A stretch of DNA of 64,000 bases, taken from assembly GCA_963818445.1 (NCBI GenBank), contig CAWFSG010000010.1, positions 62,001-126,000 of the forward strand, in the 5' to 3' direction. This DNA is from Prado023 sp963818445. Lineage in GTDB: Bacteria; Actinomycetota; Actinomycetes; S36-B12; CAIYMF01. Below are positions 33,832-41,721 of the stretch, in pieces (positions within the stretch are counted from its first letter, which is position 1; each line of letters opens with the position of its first letter). Made by a program: the position numbers and the translations under genes. The notes beneath the pieces were generated by a model. The model saw only the letters and a list, made by a program, of their open reading frames with translations. It had not been told where the DNA came from and made no database searches.

Positions 33832-33845
33832 GATCCGTACGGATC
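33832..33845. promoter_or_regulatory. 14-bp perfect palindrome upstream of propeller-like gene
   Basis: GATCCGTACGGATC reads the same on both strands. It lies 4 bp upstream of the -10-like CACGAT (33823-33828), in the spacer/-35 region of the minus-strand promoter. Confidence 0.45.
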
Positions 33846-33891
33846 GTGGAGGCTCACGGTCAAGCAGGCGGGGGCGTGTCCGCTCGACGGG

Positions 33892-34416
33892 TCAATCGGC
33901 GGACAGTGAGATGTCCACCATGAGCTCGTTGGCCAGCTGCTCGAGCACAGCCTGCAGGTCGGCGATCGGCACGGTCGGCGGTGCCAGCAGCGTCGCGGTC
34001 GCCTCGAACAGCATCCCGCCGACCATCGGCGCTTCGCGCGTCGCGGTGTGCAGCTCCTCGATGCTGACCTGACGGGCTGCCAGCGCCTGGGAGATGTCGT
34101 GCACGATCCCAGGCCGATCGGCGCCGACCAGCTCGAGGCTCAGACGTGTCAGGTCGATGCTGACCGTGTCCTCATCGGCGGCCCGCTCGACCGTGACGTC
34201 GAGCAGGCCCTGCGTCCCCAGCGGACCCAGGGCGCCCATCAGGGCCTCGGCGCGGTCGTCGGGCACCGCCACGAGGACGATGCCCGCGAACTTGCCCGCC
34301 AGGCGCGCCATCTGGCTGCGCTCCCAGCTCCCGCCATGCTCGGCGATCACGCCGGAGAGCGCAGATACCAGACCCGATCGATCGTCGCCGATCACCGTCA
34401 GCACGAGAGTCGCCAT
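33892..34416 (-). CDS. Two-ACT-domain protein (GcvR-like)
   Basis: A 174-residue protein built of two ACT domains: LVLTVIGDDRSGLVSALSGV opens the first and SLELVGADRPGIVHDISQAL the second. This layout matches GcvR-type proteins, which sense glycine or another amino acid and control the glycine cleavage system. No DNA-binding domain is present, so it acts through a partner. ATG 34416 follows TAGCCT by 6 nt (34423-34428), indicating a leaderless mRNA. It is 93 bp downstream of dnaB's far side and separately transcribed. Confidence 0.85.
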   Translation of the reverse strand: MATLVLTVIGDDRSGLVSALSGVIAEHGGSWERSQMARLAGKFAGIVLVAVPDDRAEALMGALGPLGTQGLLDVTVERAADEDTVSIDLTRLSLELVGADRPGIVHDISQALAARQVSIEELHTATREAPMVGGMLFEATATLLAPPTVPIADLQAVLEQLANELMVDISLSAD

Positions 34417-34509
34417 GACGGCAGGCTACCGTCGCCGAGCGGGGCGCGTCCGGGCCAGCGGACTGCGGGTGTCGCGACGGTGGCCCGACACCCGAAGGAC
34501 GGCGGCTCC

Positions 34510-35874
34510 CTACATGGCGGCCATGTCGACGAAGCGGCTGTAGTGGCCCTGGAAGGCGACGGTGATGGTGGCGGTGGGGCCGTTGCGGTGCTTGGCGACG
34601 ATGAAGTCGGCCTCGCCGGCGCGGGGGGACTCCTTCTCGTAGGCGTCCTCCCGGTTGAGCAGGATGACAACGTCGGCGTCCTGCTCGAGGGAGCCGGACT
34701 CACGCAGGTCGCTCATCATGGGCTTCTTGTCCTGGCGCTGCTCGGGACCACGGTTCAGCTGGGCGATCGCGATCACCGGCACGTCGAGCTCCTTGGCCAG
34801 CAGCTTCAGCGCCCGGGAGAACTCCGCGACCTCCTGCTGGCGGGACTCCACCTTCTTCCCCGAGCTCATCAGCTGCAGGTAGTCCACGATCACCAGGCGC
34901 AGGTCGTGCTTCTGCTTCAGGCGCCGGCACTTGGCGCGGATCTCCATCATCGACATGTTCGGCGAGTCGTCGATGAACATCGGCGCCTCGACGATCGCCC
35001 CGGACTTGCGGGCCAGCTTCTGCCAGTCCGCATCCGACATCGTGCCCGAGCGCATGTGCGCCAACGGCACCTGGGCCTCCGCACTCATCAGGCGCATCAC
35101 GATCTCGTTGCGCGCCATCTCCAGGGAGAAGATCACGCTCGTCAGGCCGTTCTTGATGCTCGCCGAACGGGCCAGGTCCAGGCCCAGGGTCGACTTGCCG
35201 ATCGCAGGTCGCGCGGCGATGATCACCAGCTGCCCGCCGTGCAACCCGTTGGTCAGGGCATCGAGGTCGGCGAACCCGGTGGGCACCCCGACCATCTGCC
35301 CACCGTGCGAGGCGATCGCCTCGATCTCGTTCAGGGTGCCGTCGAAGATGTCGCGCAGCGGTGAGTAGTCCTCACTCGTGCGCCCGCTGGTCAGGTCGTA
35401 CACCTCCGCCTGGGCCCGGTCCACCAGGTCGTACACGTCGCCCTCGGCCGCGTACCCCATCTGCACGATCCGGGTACCGGCGGTGACCATCCGGCGCAGC
35501 ACCGCCCGCTCCGAGACGATCTCCGCGTAGTACGAGGCGTTCGCCGCCGTCGGCACCATCGACACCAACGTGTGCAGGTAGGACGCCCCACCGATCCGCG
35601 CGATCTCCCCGGACTTCGTCAGCTCCCCAGCCACCATCACCGCGTCCGCAGGCTCACCGGCCGCGTACAGGTCCAGGATCGCCGAGTACACCGTCGCGTG
35701 CGCCGGCCGGTAGAAGTCCTCGACCTTCAACGACTCCACCACATCAGCAATGGCGTCCTTGCTCAGCAGCATCGCCCCCAGCACAGCCGCCTCCGCAGCC
35801 ATGTCCGCAGGCGGCGTCCGATCGAACGGGGTCCCTCCATCCGAGACCGACAGCTCCAGCTCAGTGACGCTCAT
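34510..35874 (-). CDS. dnaB: Replicative DNA helicase DnaB
   Basis: A 454-residue hexameric helicase of normal length with no intein. The N-terminal DnaB domain (about 20-125, AEAAVLGAMLLSKDAIADV) precedes the RecA-like motor with Walker A ARPAIGKSTL, Walker B LVIVDYLQLM and KELDVPVIAIAQLNR. It unwinds DNA at the fork and recruits primase. ATG 35874 has AGGAGGGG 5 nt upstream, which decides the start. Three perfect DnaA boxes lie 115-180 bp upstream. The usual neighbours rplI-rpsR-ssb-rpsF are 2.6 kb further upstream, separated by two inserted genes. Confidence 0.96.
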   Translation of the reverse strand: MSVTELELSVSDGGTPFDRTPPADMAAEAAVLGAMLLSKDAIADVVESLKVEDFYRPAHATVYSAILDLYAAGEPADAVMVAGELTKSGEIARIGGASYLHTLVSMVPTAANASYYAEIVSERAVLRRMVTAGTRIVQMGYAAEGDVYDLVDRAQAEVYDLTSGRTSEDYSPLRDIFDGTLNEIEAIASHGGQMVGVPTGFADLDALTNGLHGGQLVIIAARPAIGKSTLGLDLARSASIKNGLTSVIFSLEMARNEIVMRLMSAEAQVPLAHMRSGTMSDADWQKLARKSGAIVEAPMFIDDSPNMSMMEIRAKCRRLKQKHDLRLVIVDYLQLMSSGKKVESRQQEVAEFSRALKLLAKELDVPVIAIAQLNRGPEQRQDKKPMMSDLRESGSLEQDADVVILLNREDAYEKESPRAGEADFIVAKHRNGPTATITVAFQGHYSRFVDMAAM

Positions 35875-35988
35875 CCCACCCCTCCTGGCCATCGGTCTAC
35901 ACCGGGGGTCCGACATCAGCAGGTGCTGGTCCGCGTCAGGTGCCCCGGGTGAACCTAGGCCCTCATCACCGCCCCGGAAAGCCCCCCC

Positions 35989-36053
35989 TGTGGACAACGA
36001 TGTGGACAAGGTGTGTGACACGCGGCACACACGCCGGTCCGGGGTGTGGACAA
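35989..36053. promoter_or_regulatory. Cluster of three DnaA boxes between dnaB and a phosphatase gene
   Basis: TGTGGACAA occurs at 35989-35997, 36001-36009 and 36045-36053, all in one orientation, each a perfect match to the actinobacterial DnaA box TTGTCCACA on the minus strand. A near match TTTTCCACA is at 36236-36244. The 340-bp interval is otherwise without a gene. Possible roles: DnaA-dependent control of dnaB, a DnaA-titrating site, or part of an origin region. Confidence 0.75.
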
Positions 36054-36214
36054 CTTGGGTACGGAGAACGCTCCCTCGATCTCAACACGGCTCTGACCTG
36101 CGATGATGCGATCCCCACCCTGTGCGCTGAAGAAACTTGGGATGTTTCTTTCCGGTTACCCCACGGCCCATCGGTCGCAGGCGTTGACGGTCCCTTTACA
36201 CCACAATGGGGGTC

Positions 36215-36739
36215 GTGAGCCCGCCGAGACCGCAGTTTTCCACAGCCGATCCGATCCGCGTCACGATGGTCTGCACCGGCAACATCTGCCGGTCCCCGAT
36301 GGCCGAGGCGATCCTGCGCGAGACCCTGAGGGGCAGCGACCTCGAGGGCCGCGTGGTCGTCGACTCCGCAGGCACGCACGACTACCACGTCGGCGACGAC
36401 GCGGACGGCCGCGCCCGACAGATCCTGGCCGAGGGCGGCTACCCGGTCAGCCATCGGGCGCGACGCTTCGATCCGGCCTGGCTCGAGGACCGCGACCTCA
36501 TCCTCGCCATGGATGCCGGGCACCTGCGTGATCTCCGCTCGCTCGCTGCACGCCATCGCCACCCCGACGCGACCATCGTGGCATTCCGGGACTTCGACCC
36601 CGAGGGCCCGGGCGACGTCCCGGACCCGTACTACGAGACCCTTGACGCCTACCGACTGGTCCGCACGATGGTGGAGCGCTCGATGCCGGCGCTCATGGAG
36701 CACCTGCGCGCCATGGACGCCGATCGTCGCGGCACGTGA
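36215..36739 (+). CDS. Low-molecular-weight protein tyrosine phosphatase
   Basis: A 174-residue LMW-PTP. The P-loop is VCTGNICRSPMAE (Cys-x5-Arg-Ser) and the general acid lies in DPYYETLDAYRLV. It dephosphorylates tyrosine residues and in actinobacteria often acts on capsule or cell-envelope regulators. GTG 36215 is preferred because CACAAT (36202-36207) ends 7 nt upstream; ATG 36206 in the same frame would overlap that -10. It is divergent from dnaB across the DnaA boxes and convergent with the transpeptidase gene. Confidence 0.88.
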   Translation: MSPPRPQFSTADPIRVTMVCTGNICRSPMAEAILRETLRGSDLEGRVVVDSAGTHDYHVGDDADGRARQILAEGGYPVSHRARRFDPAWLEDRDLILAMDAGHLRDLRSLAARHRHPDATIVAFRDFDPEGPGDVPDPYYETLDAYRLVRTMVERSMPALMEHLRAMDADRRGT

Positions 36740-36757
36740 CCCCGGGGTTGGCCGGGG
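36740..36757 (+). terminator. Short hairpin after the phosphatase gene
   Basis: CCCCGG and CCGGGG pair around a 6-nt loop immediately past the stop, followed by three ACCACTG-like tandem units. It lies between two convergent genes. Confidence 0.4.
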
Positions 36758-36791
36758 CCTGACCACTGACCACTGACCACCGACCGGAGGG

Positions 36792-37388
36792 TCACCAGGC
36801 CCCGAACACCCTGACCAGTGTGCCGATGCCCACCCCACCCGCCTGCATGGCGTCGATGTCGCGATGCAGCATCCGCACGCACCCATGCGATGCCGGATAG
36901 GTCGTGACCAGCCGATCCGTCGCTGACCCGTGCAGCGCCTGCCCGCCGGAGAACTGCATGGGCTTGTACATGCGTGCCTCTGGGTAGATCGTCGAGTACC
37001 GCCAGACGGAATGGGTCCGGAAGACCCGGTGCGTCCCGAGCCGGGTCCGGAAGCCCTTCTTCCCCGTGGTCGCGGCCATGACGCGGCGGTACTCCCGGTT
37101 GGCACCCACCCAGAACGCCGCCTGACAGGTGATGGAGACATTCATGCCGGTGACCATCGAGCCCTGGGCAGAGGGCAGGCCCGCCGTGGCCACGATTGCC
37201 GCGGCCTCGGACTGCGAGGGGAGCCCGCGGCCTGCCGAGCGGCCGGTGACCGTGCGCCAGGCGCAGACCGCCCGTCGCGTCCGGGCGTCATAGCGGCCGT
37301 CGGCACTGCCCGTGGGCAGGCCCAGACGGGCCAGGGCGGACTCGACCGCAGCCTTGGACGGCCCCTCGCCGGCAGCGGGCGGCGCTGG
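36792..37388 (-). pseudogene. C-terminal half of a frameshifted L,D-transpeptidase gene
   Basis: This frame encodes a peptidoglycan-binding helix bundle (ESALARLGLPTGSADGRY, DARTRRAVCAW) followed by a YkuD L,D-transpeptidase domain with its catalytic motif SHGCVRM near the end, AATTGKKGFRT upstream of it, and the final GVGIGTLVRVFGAW. It forms 3-3 peptidoglycan crosslinks outside the membrane. It has no start or export signal of its own. The upstream frame (37288-38334) supplies a signal peptide, and the two join at about 37388 if one base is changed. Read as one gene, this is the catalytic part. Confidence 0.8.
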
Positions 37389-38334
37389 CGTTGGGCTTCG
37401 GCTTCACCGCCGGGGTGCGGCGCTCGACGGTGATCGTCAACGTCCCCGTGGTGCGCGCGCCGGATGCGTCGCGCACCACGTACCGGACGGTGGTCGTGCC
37501 GGTCCAGGACTTCGGCGCGCGGAAGACGACCTTCGAGCCCGATCGCCTGGCCGTCCCGTGCTTGGCCTTGCCCACCTTCACCAGGGAGAGCCGGTCCCCG
37601 TCAGGGTCGGCGTCGTTGGCCAGGACCGGGATCCGGTAGGAGCGCCCCACCTTCACCCGCACCGAGTCCGTGACGGCCACCGGTGGCCGGTTGGGAGCCG
37701 TGATGACGTCCACGGTCACCGTTGACTGCGACTGAGCGCCCCGGGGGTCGGATACGACGTAGGTGACCACCAGCGGGCCCACGAAGCCAGCGGCCGCCCC
37801 GATCGCGAGCACCTGACCGTCGGTGGTCACCGTGCCCGCCCCGGCGCTCACCCCGGCCGATGACACGGTCAGCGCCTCGCCGTCGGGATCAGTGTCGTTG
37901 GCGCGCGGGTCGACCTGCAGCTGGCTTCCGGAGTACATCTGGGCCACGTCGGGCACCGCCACCGGGGCCTGGTTGAGGACGTCGACAGTGATGGTGCCGG
38001 GGGTCGGCGTCGTGCCATCCGTGACGACGTAGGCCAGGGCGAGCGGGGTGGATGTCCCCGGAAGCGGGGTGATCACGACCTCCACGCCCTCCACGCTGAC
38101 CGTGGCCGATCCACTCGTCACAGTCGGGACACCGAACAACGACAGCGCAATGCCCTCGGAGTGGGTGTCGTTGGCCACCGGGTTGATCCGCACGGCGGTG
38201 CCGACGACGGTGCTGGCCGTGTCCGGGACCGCCACCGGGGGGCTGCTCGGTCCAGCGTGGGCGGGCGCAGCGCCGACCATCCCCACCACCAGTGCCGCCG
38301 CCACAGCGGTGGTCCACCGCGTGCGCAGCCCCAT
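37288..38334 (-). CDS. N-terminal half of the same gene: secreted Ig-like/cadherin-repeat protein
   Basis: A signal peptide (MGLRTRWTTAVAAALVVGMV then GAAPAHA) precedes three tandem Ig-like/Big-type repeats, each with an AND-D-DG-type motif: RINPVANDTHSEG, VDPRANDTDPDG and PVLANDADPDGD. The tail after KPKPNAS turns Arg/Cys-rich, which marks loss of frame. The other frame continues naturally as APPAAGEGPSKAAVES into a peptidoglycan-binding plus transpeptidase module. ATG 38334 lies 6 nt after TACGCT (38341-38346), the leaderless pattern. The intact product would be a roughly 510-residue exported, surface-spanning transpeptidase. Confidence 0.8.
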   Translation of the reverse strand: MGLRTRWTTAVAAALVVGMVGAAPAHAGPSSPPVAVPDTASTVVGTAVRINPVANDTHSEGIALSLFGVPTVTSGSATVSVEGVEVVITPLPGTSTPLALAYVVTDGTTPTPGTITVDVLNQAPVAVPDVAQMYSGSQLQVDPRANDTDPDGEALTVSSAGVSAGAGTVTTDGQVLAIGAAAGFVGPLVVTYVVSDPRGAQSQSTVTVDVITAPNRPPVAVTDSVRVKVGRSYRIPVLANDADPDGDRLSLVKVGKAKHGTARRSGSKVVFRAPKSWTGTTTVRYVVRDASGARTTGTLTITVERRTPAVKPKPNASAARCRRGAVQGCGRVRPGPSGPAHGQCRRPL

Positions 38335-38434
38335 GACTCAAGCGTAGGCAGGTGGTTCGGGAACCGTCAATGACAGCTCGACCACACAGCGCAACCACGT
38401 GCCGGCCGACGGGCCGACCCGGCTCCGGACGCGA

Positions 38435-38473
38435 CAGGAGCGGGCCACCCGGAATCCCGGGGACCCGCTCCTG
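38435..38473 (-). terminator. Terminator of the rpsF-ssb-rpsR-rplI operon
   Basis: CAGGAGCGGG (38435-38444) and CCCGCTCCTG (38464-38473) form a perfect 10-bp stem, 18 nt past the rplI stop. No U-tract. Confidence 0.75.
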
Positions 38474-38491
38474 CGGTGCTCGACTCGGCGG

Positions 38492-38941
38492 TCAGCTGGC
38501 GGCGACCACCTCGAGGGTGACCGTGGCCGAGACCTCCGGGGTCAGCGCGACGGTGGCCGTGTGCGTGCCCACCGACTTGATCGGGGCCGGCAGGGTGACC
38601 TTGCGCTTGTCCAGCGCCGGACCCCCCGCCGCGGAGACGGCCGCGGCGACGTCAGCGCCACCGATGGAGCCGAACAGCCGGCCCCCGCCGCCGGCCTTGG
38701 AGACCAGCCGGATCGGCTTGGCCTCCAGTGCCGCCTTGATCTCCTTGGCGTGGTCGAGGTCGCGGACCTCGCGGGACGAGCGCGCCCGCTTGATCTGGAC
38801 GACCTGCTTCTCGCCACCCTTGGTCCAGGCAACCGCCAGGCCTCGGGGGAGCAGGTAGTTGCGGCCGTAGCCGTCCTTGACCTCGACGACATCTCCTGGC
38901 GCGCCGAGGCCCAGGACGTCGGACGTGAGGATGAGCTTCAT
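38492..38941 (-). CDS. rplI: 50S ribosomal protein bL9
   Basis: A 149-residue bL9, normal length. It begins MKLILTSDVLGLGAPGDVVE and has VKDGYGRNYLLPRG, the rRNA-binding N-terminal domain, then the long connecting helix and a C-terminal domain rich in Val/Ala. It binds 23S rRNA near the L1 stalk. It is the last gene of the rpsF-ssb-rpsR-rplI operon, 19 bp after rpsR, and is followed by a strong hairpin. Confidence 0.96.
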   Translation of the reverse strand: MKLILTSDVLGLGAPGDVVEVKDGYGRNYLLPRGLAVAWTKGGEKQVVQIKRARSSREVRDLDHAKEIKAALEAKPIRLVSKAGGGGRLFGSIGGADVAAAVSAAGGPALDKRKVTLPAPIKSVGTHTATVALTPEVSATVTLEVVAAS

Positions 38942-38960
38942 CGTCGTGTCTCCTTCGGTC

Positions 38961-39197
38961 TCAGCGAGCAGTCGAGGTGTAGGGCAGCAGCGCGACCTCG
39001 CGGGCGTTCTTCACTGCCATGGCGATGTCGCGCTGGTGGCGCGTGCAGTTGCCGGACACCCGCCGGGCGCGGATCTTGCCGCGATCGGAGATGTACTTGC
39101 GCAGGGTCGGCACGTCCTTGTAGTCGACGGGTGCCGCGCCCTCCTTGCAGAACGCGCAGGCCTTCTTCTTGAACTTCTTGACAACGGGCTTTGCCAT
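38961..39197 (-). CDS. rpsR: 30S ribosomal protein bS18
   Basis: A 78-residue bS18 with KACAFCKEG (a CxxC metal-binding pair) and the rRNA-contact region TLRKYISDRGKIRARRVSG, ending NCTRHQRDIA. The intact Cys pair marks the zinc-binding (C+) paralogue; actinobacteria often keep a second, Cys-less copy elsewhere for zinc starvation. It partners with bS6 in the 30S platform. It sits 138 bp after ssb and 19 bp before rplI in the operon. Confidence 0.95.
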   Translation of the reverse strand: MAKPVVKKFKKKACAFCKEGAAPVDYKDVPTLRKYISDRGKIRARRVSGNCTRHQRDIAMAVKNAREVALLPYTSTAR

Positions 39198-39335
39198 CGT
39201 GGTGCTCCGTTTCTACGGATGCCCGGCGCGTGGCCGGGATGGTCGGTGATGAGGTGGGCGGGACGGTCGGCGGGGGCCGACACTCTCCCGCGGTGAGGGG
39301 ATCAGCAGATCTCAGCGATCAGCGAACCGAGGGGA

Positions 39336-39867
39336 TCAGAACGGCGGGGGCTGCTCGTCGGCGAAACCGCCGCCGGACTGGCTGGCCCAGGGGTCGTCGG
39401 AACGACCGCCGAACCCACCGGCCTGCGAGCCGCCGCCGCTGGAACCGGCCTGGGAACCGCCGAACCCGCCGCCCTGGTTGCCGCCGAACCCGTCGGAACG
39501 GGCCACGCGGTTGACCTTGGCGGTCGCGTAGCGCAGCGCCGGGCCGACCTCGTCGACGTCACACTCGACGCTGGTGCCCTTGCCGCCCTCGCGGGTGTCG
39601 TACTGGCGGACCTTGAGCCGACCGGTGACCACCACGCGGGTGCCCTTGGTCAGCGACTCTGCGACGTTCTCGGCGTACTGGCGCCAGACACTGCAGCGGA
39701 TGAAGACGGTGTCGCCGTCCTTCCACTCGTTGGTCGTTCTTGTCCAGCATCCGGTTGGTGGACGCCACGGTGAAGTTGGCGACGGCCTGCCCGGACGGCG
39801 TGAAGCGCAGCTCAGGATCGCCCGTGAGGTTGCCCACGACGGTGATCGGGATGTCCCCAGAAGCCAT
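39336..39867 (-). CDS. ssb: Single-stranded DNA-binding protein, frameshifted
   Basis: The OB fold begins MASGDIPITVVGNLTGDPEL and continues to TNRMLDKN, where the frame breaks. After dropping one base near 39735 it resumes as TNEWKDGDTVFIRCSVWRQY and runs through GTRVVVTGRLKVRQYDTREG to a Gly/Gln/Ser-rich tail and the acidic tip FADEQPPPF. SSB coats single-stranded DNA and recruits repair and replication proteins through that tip. Because the gene is normally essential and otherwise perfect, the extra base is probably an assembly error. It starts 11 bp after rpsF. Confidence 0.92.
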
Positions 39868-39878
39868 GGAAGCGCCCC

Positions 39879-40175
39879 CTACCTGATCTCGGGCCGCATG
39901 ACCTTGGTGCGCAGCACCGACTCGTTCAGCCCCAGCTGACGGTCGAGCTCGCTCACCGACGCCGGCGTCGCGTTGATGTCGAGGATCGCGTAGATGCCCT
40001 CGGACTTCTTCTTGATGTCGTAGGCCAGCCGACGACGGCCCCACACGTCCACGGACGTGACGGTGCCACCATCCTGACGGATGACATTGAGGAACGTATC
40101 CAGGCTGGGCGAGACAGTGCGCTCATCCAGCTCGGGGTCGAGAATCACCATGATCTCGTAATGGCGCGTGCTCAA
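39879..40175 (-). CDS. rpsF: 30S ribosomal protein bS6
   Basis: A 98-residue bS6: YEIMVILDPELDERT, WGRRRLAYDIKKKSEGIYAI and DRQLGLNESVLRTKVMRPE. It binds bS18 in the 30S subunit. The start is TTG at 40175 with AAGGAGGTGGG 4-5 nt upstream; ATG is absent, so the weak start may limit translation. First gene of the ribosomal operon, with a 7-bp hairpin in its leader (40202-40220). Confidence 0.95.
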   Translation of the reverse strand: MSTRHYEIMVILDPELDERTVSPSLDTFLNVIRQDGGTVTSVDVWGRRRLAYDIKKKSEGIYAILDINATPASVSELDRQLGLNESVLRTKVMRPEIR

Positions 40176-40201
40176 GAACCCACCTCCTTCGGACTCAAGC
40201 G

Positions 40202-40220
40202 GTCACGGTCCATCCGTGAC
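40202..40220 (-). promoter_or_regulatory. Leader hairpin upstream of rpsF
   Basis: GTCACGG and CCGTGAC form a perfect 7-bp stem around a 5-nt loop, about 13 nt upstream of the rpsF ribosome-binding site. It could be part of an autoregulatory S6:S18-binding leader; this is inference. Confidence 0.4.
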
Positions 40221-40411
40221 AGGAGGGTTGCAGCGCCCTGGACGCGACCGTCCCCCCGATCACGAATGGTGACGTGGGGGTCCGACATCCGCCAGTGGCT
40301 ATCCACAGCCCACGACGTGTCCAGAGGGCAACAGGGTAGCCCGCAGCGGCCGCCGTCACGAAATCGTGGCCCGAGCGCCCCACCGGGCAGGGCAGATCGC
40401 GAGCGGGTCGG

Positions 40412-40417
40412 TAGCCT
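40412..40417 (+). promoter_or_regulatory. -10 hexamer TAGCCT for the FemX-like gene
   Basis: TAGCCT ends 7 nt before ATG 40425; no ribosome-binding site. Leaderless pattern. Confidence 0.5.
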
Positions 40418-40424
40418 CGGGCCC

Positions 40425-41597
40425 ATGTCCCTGACCGTCCGGCGGATCACCGCCGAGCAGCACCTGGCCCACATCGCCGCCCGCGCGCAGGGCACCGGCC
40501 TGGTCAGCGCGCTGCAGGTCCCCGGCTGGGCGGCCGTGAAGTCCGACTGGCGCAACGAGTCCCTCGGGTGGTTCGACGGCCAGGCCCTGGTGGGCGCCGG
40601 CCTGGTCCTGTACCGGCAGGTCCCCCGGATCCCGCGCTACCTGGCCTACCTGCCCGAGGGCCCGGACATCGACTGGCTCGGCGAGGGCCCGGCCGCCCGC
40701 GGGATCCAGGGGGCGCCGGAGCAGGTCCATCCGCTGCCCGACTGGCTGGACCCGATGCTGGCGCACCTGAGGTCCGCCGGGGCGTTCGCGGCGAAGATCG
40801 GCCCGCCGATCTGGACCCGGCGCTGGGGTGCGGCCACCCTCAAGGAGGCCATCGCGGGCGGTGCGGCCACTGCGCTGCGCGACATCACCGCCGACGAGAC
40901 CGACGGTCGCGCGCTCGCAGCAGCGGATGTGCTCGAGGCCGTGGGGTGGACGCAGAAGCCCGCCACCGGCGCAGGGTTCGGCGACGTGCAGCCGCGCTAC
41001 GTCTTCCAGGTCCCGCTGGCAGGGCGAACGGAGGCCGACCTGCTCACCGGGTTCAACCAGCTCTGGCGGCGCAACATCAAGAAGGCCGCCAAGGCCGGGG
41101 TCACGGTCCGCCCGGGCGACGCCACGGACCTGCCCACCTTCCACCAGGTCTACGTCGAGACGGCCGAGCGTGACCGGTTCACGCCCCGGGGCCTGCCCTA
41201 CTTCCAGCGGATGTGGAAGTCCCTGCGCGCAGAGGATCCGACCCGCATCTCGCTGTACCTCGCCGAGCACGAGGGCACCTGTCATGCGGCGACCATCGCC
41301 GTCCGGGTCAACCGGCACGTCTGGTACTCCTACGGCGCCTCCACCACGGCCGGGCGCGACCTGCGGCCCAGCAACGCGATCCAGTGGCAGATGATCCGCG
41401 ACGCTCGCGACACCGGGGCCGACACCTACGACATGCGCGGCATCACCGACACGCTCGACCCCGACGACCACCTGTTCGGCCTGCTGCAGTTCAAGGTCGG
41501 CACGGGAGGGTTTGCCCAGGAGTACGTCGGGGAATGGGACTATGCGATCAGGCCCGCGCTGAACCGGGCCTTCGAGACCTACATGCGCCGTCGCTGA
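40425..41597 (+). CDS. FemX/FemAB-family peptidoglycan aminoacyltransferase
   Basis: A 390-residue protein of two GNAT-like lobes, as in FemX/FmhB. The first ends with RYVFQVPLAGRTEADLL; the conserved LWRRNIKKAAKAGV helix is next; the second lobe has YSYGASTTAGRDLRPSNAIQ and MRGITDTLDPDDHLFGLLQF, a Fem hallmark. It uses aminoacyl-tRNA to attach the first amino acid of the interpeptide bridge to lipid II. The next gene, 125 bp away on the same strand, is an alanine-racemase-like enzyme, suggesting a shared cell-wall role. Confidence 0.88.
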   Translation: MSLTVRRITAEQHLAHIAARAQGTGLVSALQVPGWAAVKSDWRNESLGWFDGQALVGAGLVLYRQVPRIPRYLAYLPEGPDIDWLGEGPAARGIQGAPEQVHPLPDWLDPMLAHLRSAGAFAAKIGPPIWTRRWGAATLKEAIAGGAATALRDITADETDGRALAAADVLEAVGWTQKPATGAGFGDVQPRYVFQVPLAGRTEADLLTGFNQLWRRNIKKAAKAGVTVRPGDATDLPTFHQVYVETAERDRFTPRGLPYFQRMWKSLRAEDPTRISLYLAEHEGTCHAATIAVRVNRHVWYSYGASTTAGRDLRPSNAIQWQMIRDARDTGADTYDMRGITDTLDPDDHLFGLLQFKVGTGGFAQEYVGEWDYAIRPALNRAFETYMRRR

Positions 41598-41721
41598 GGC
41601 CGGCACTCCGGCACTCACCCGGCGCCCCAGGACCCCGCGCGCGAGCACCCAGCGCGCGCGGCACGACCACGAGCGCCACCGCACCCGCAGGACCCGACGC
41701 ACCGGCAGGACATGAGGGCAC

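Noticed and set aside
35875..36214. Chromosomal origin oriC
   Set aside because: DnaA boxes are present, but dnaA, dnaN, a clear AT-rich unwinding element and more boxes are not. Called a DnaA-box cluster instead.
41628..41721. Extra gene between FemX and the racemase-like gene
   Set aside because: Only 125 bp, composed of GC-rich low-complexity sequence; no start or motif.
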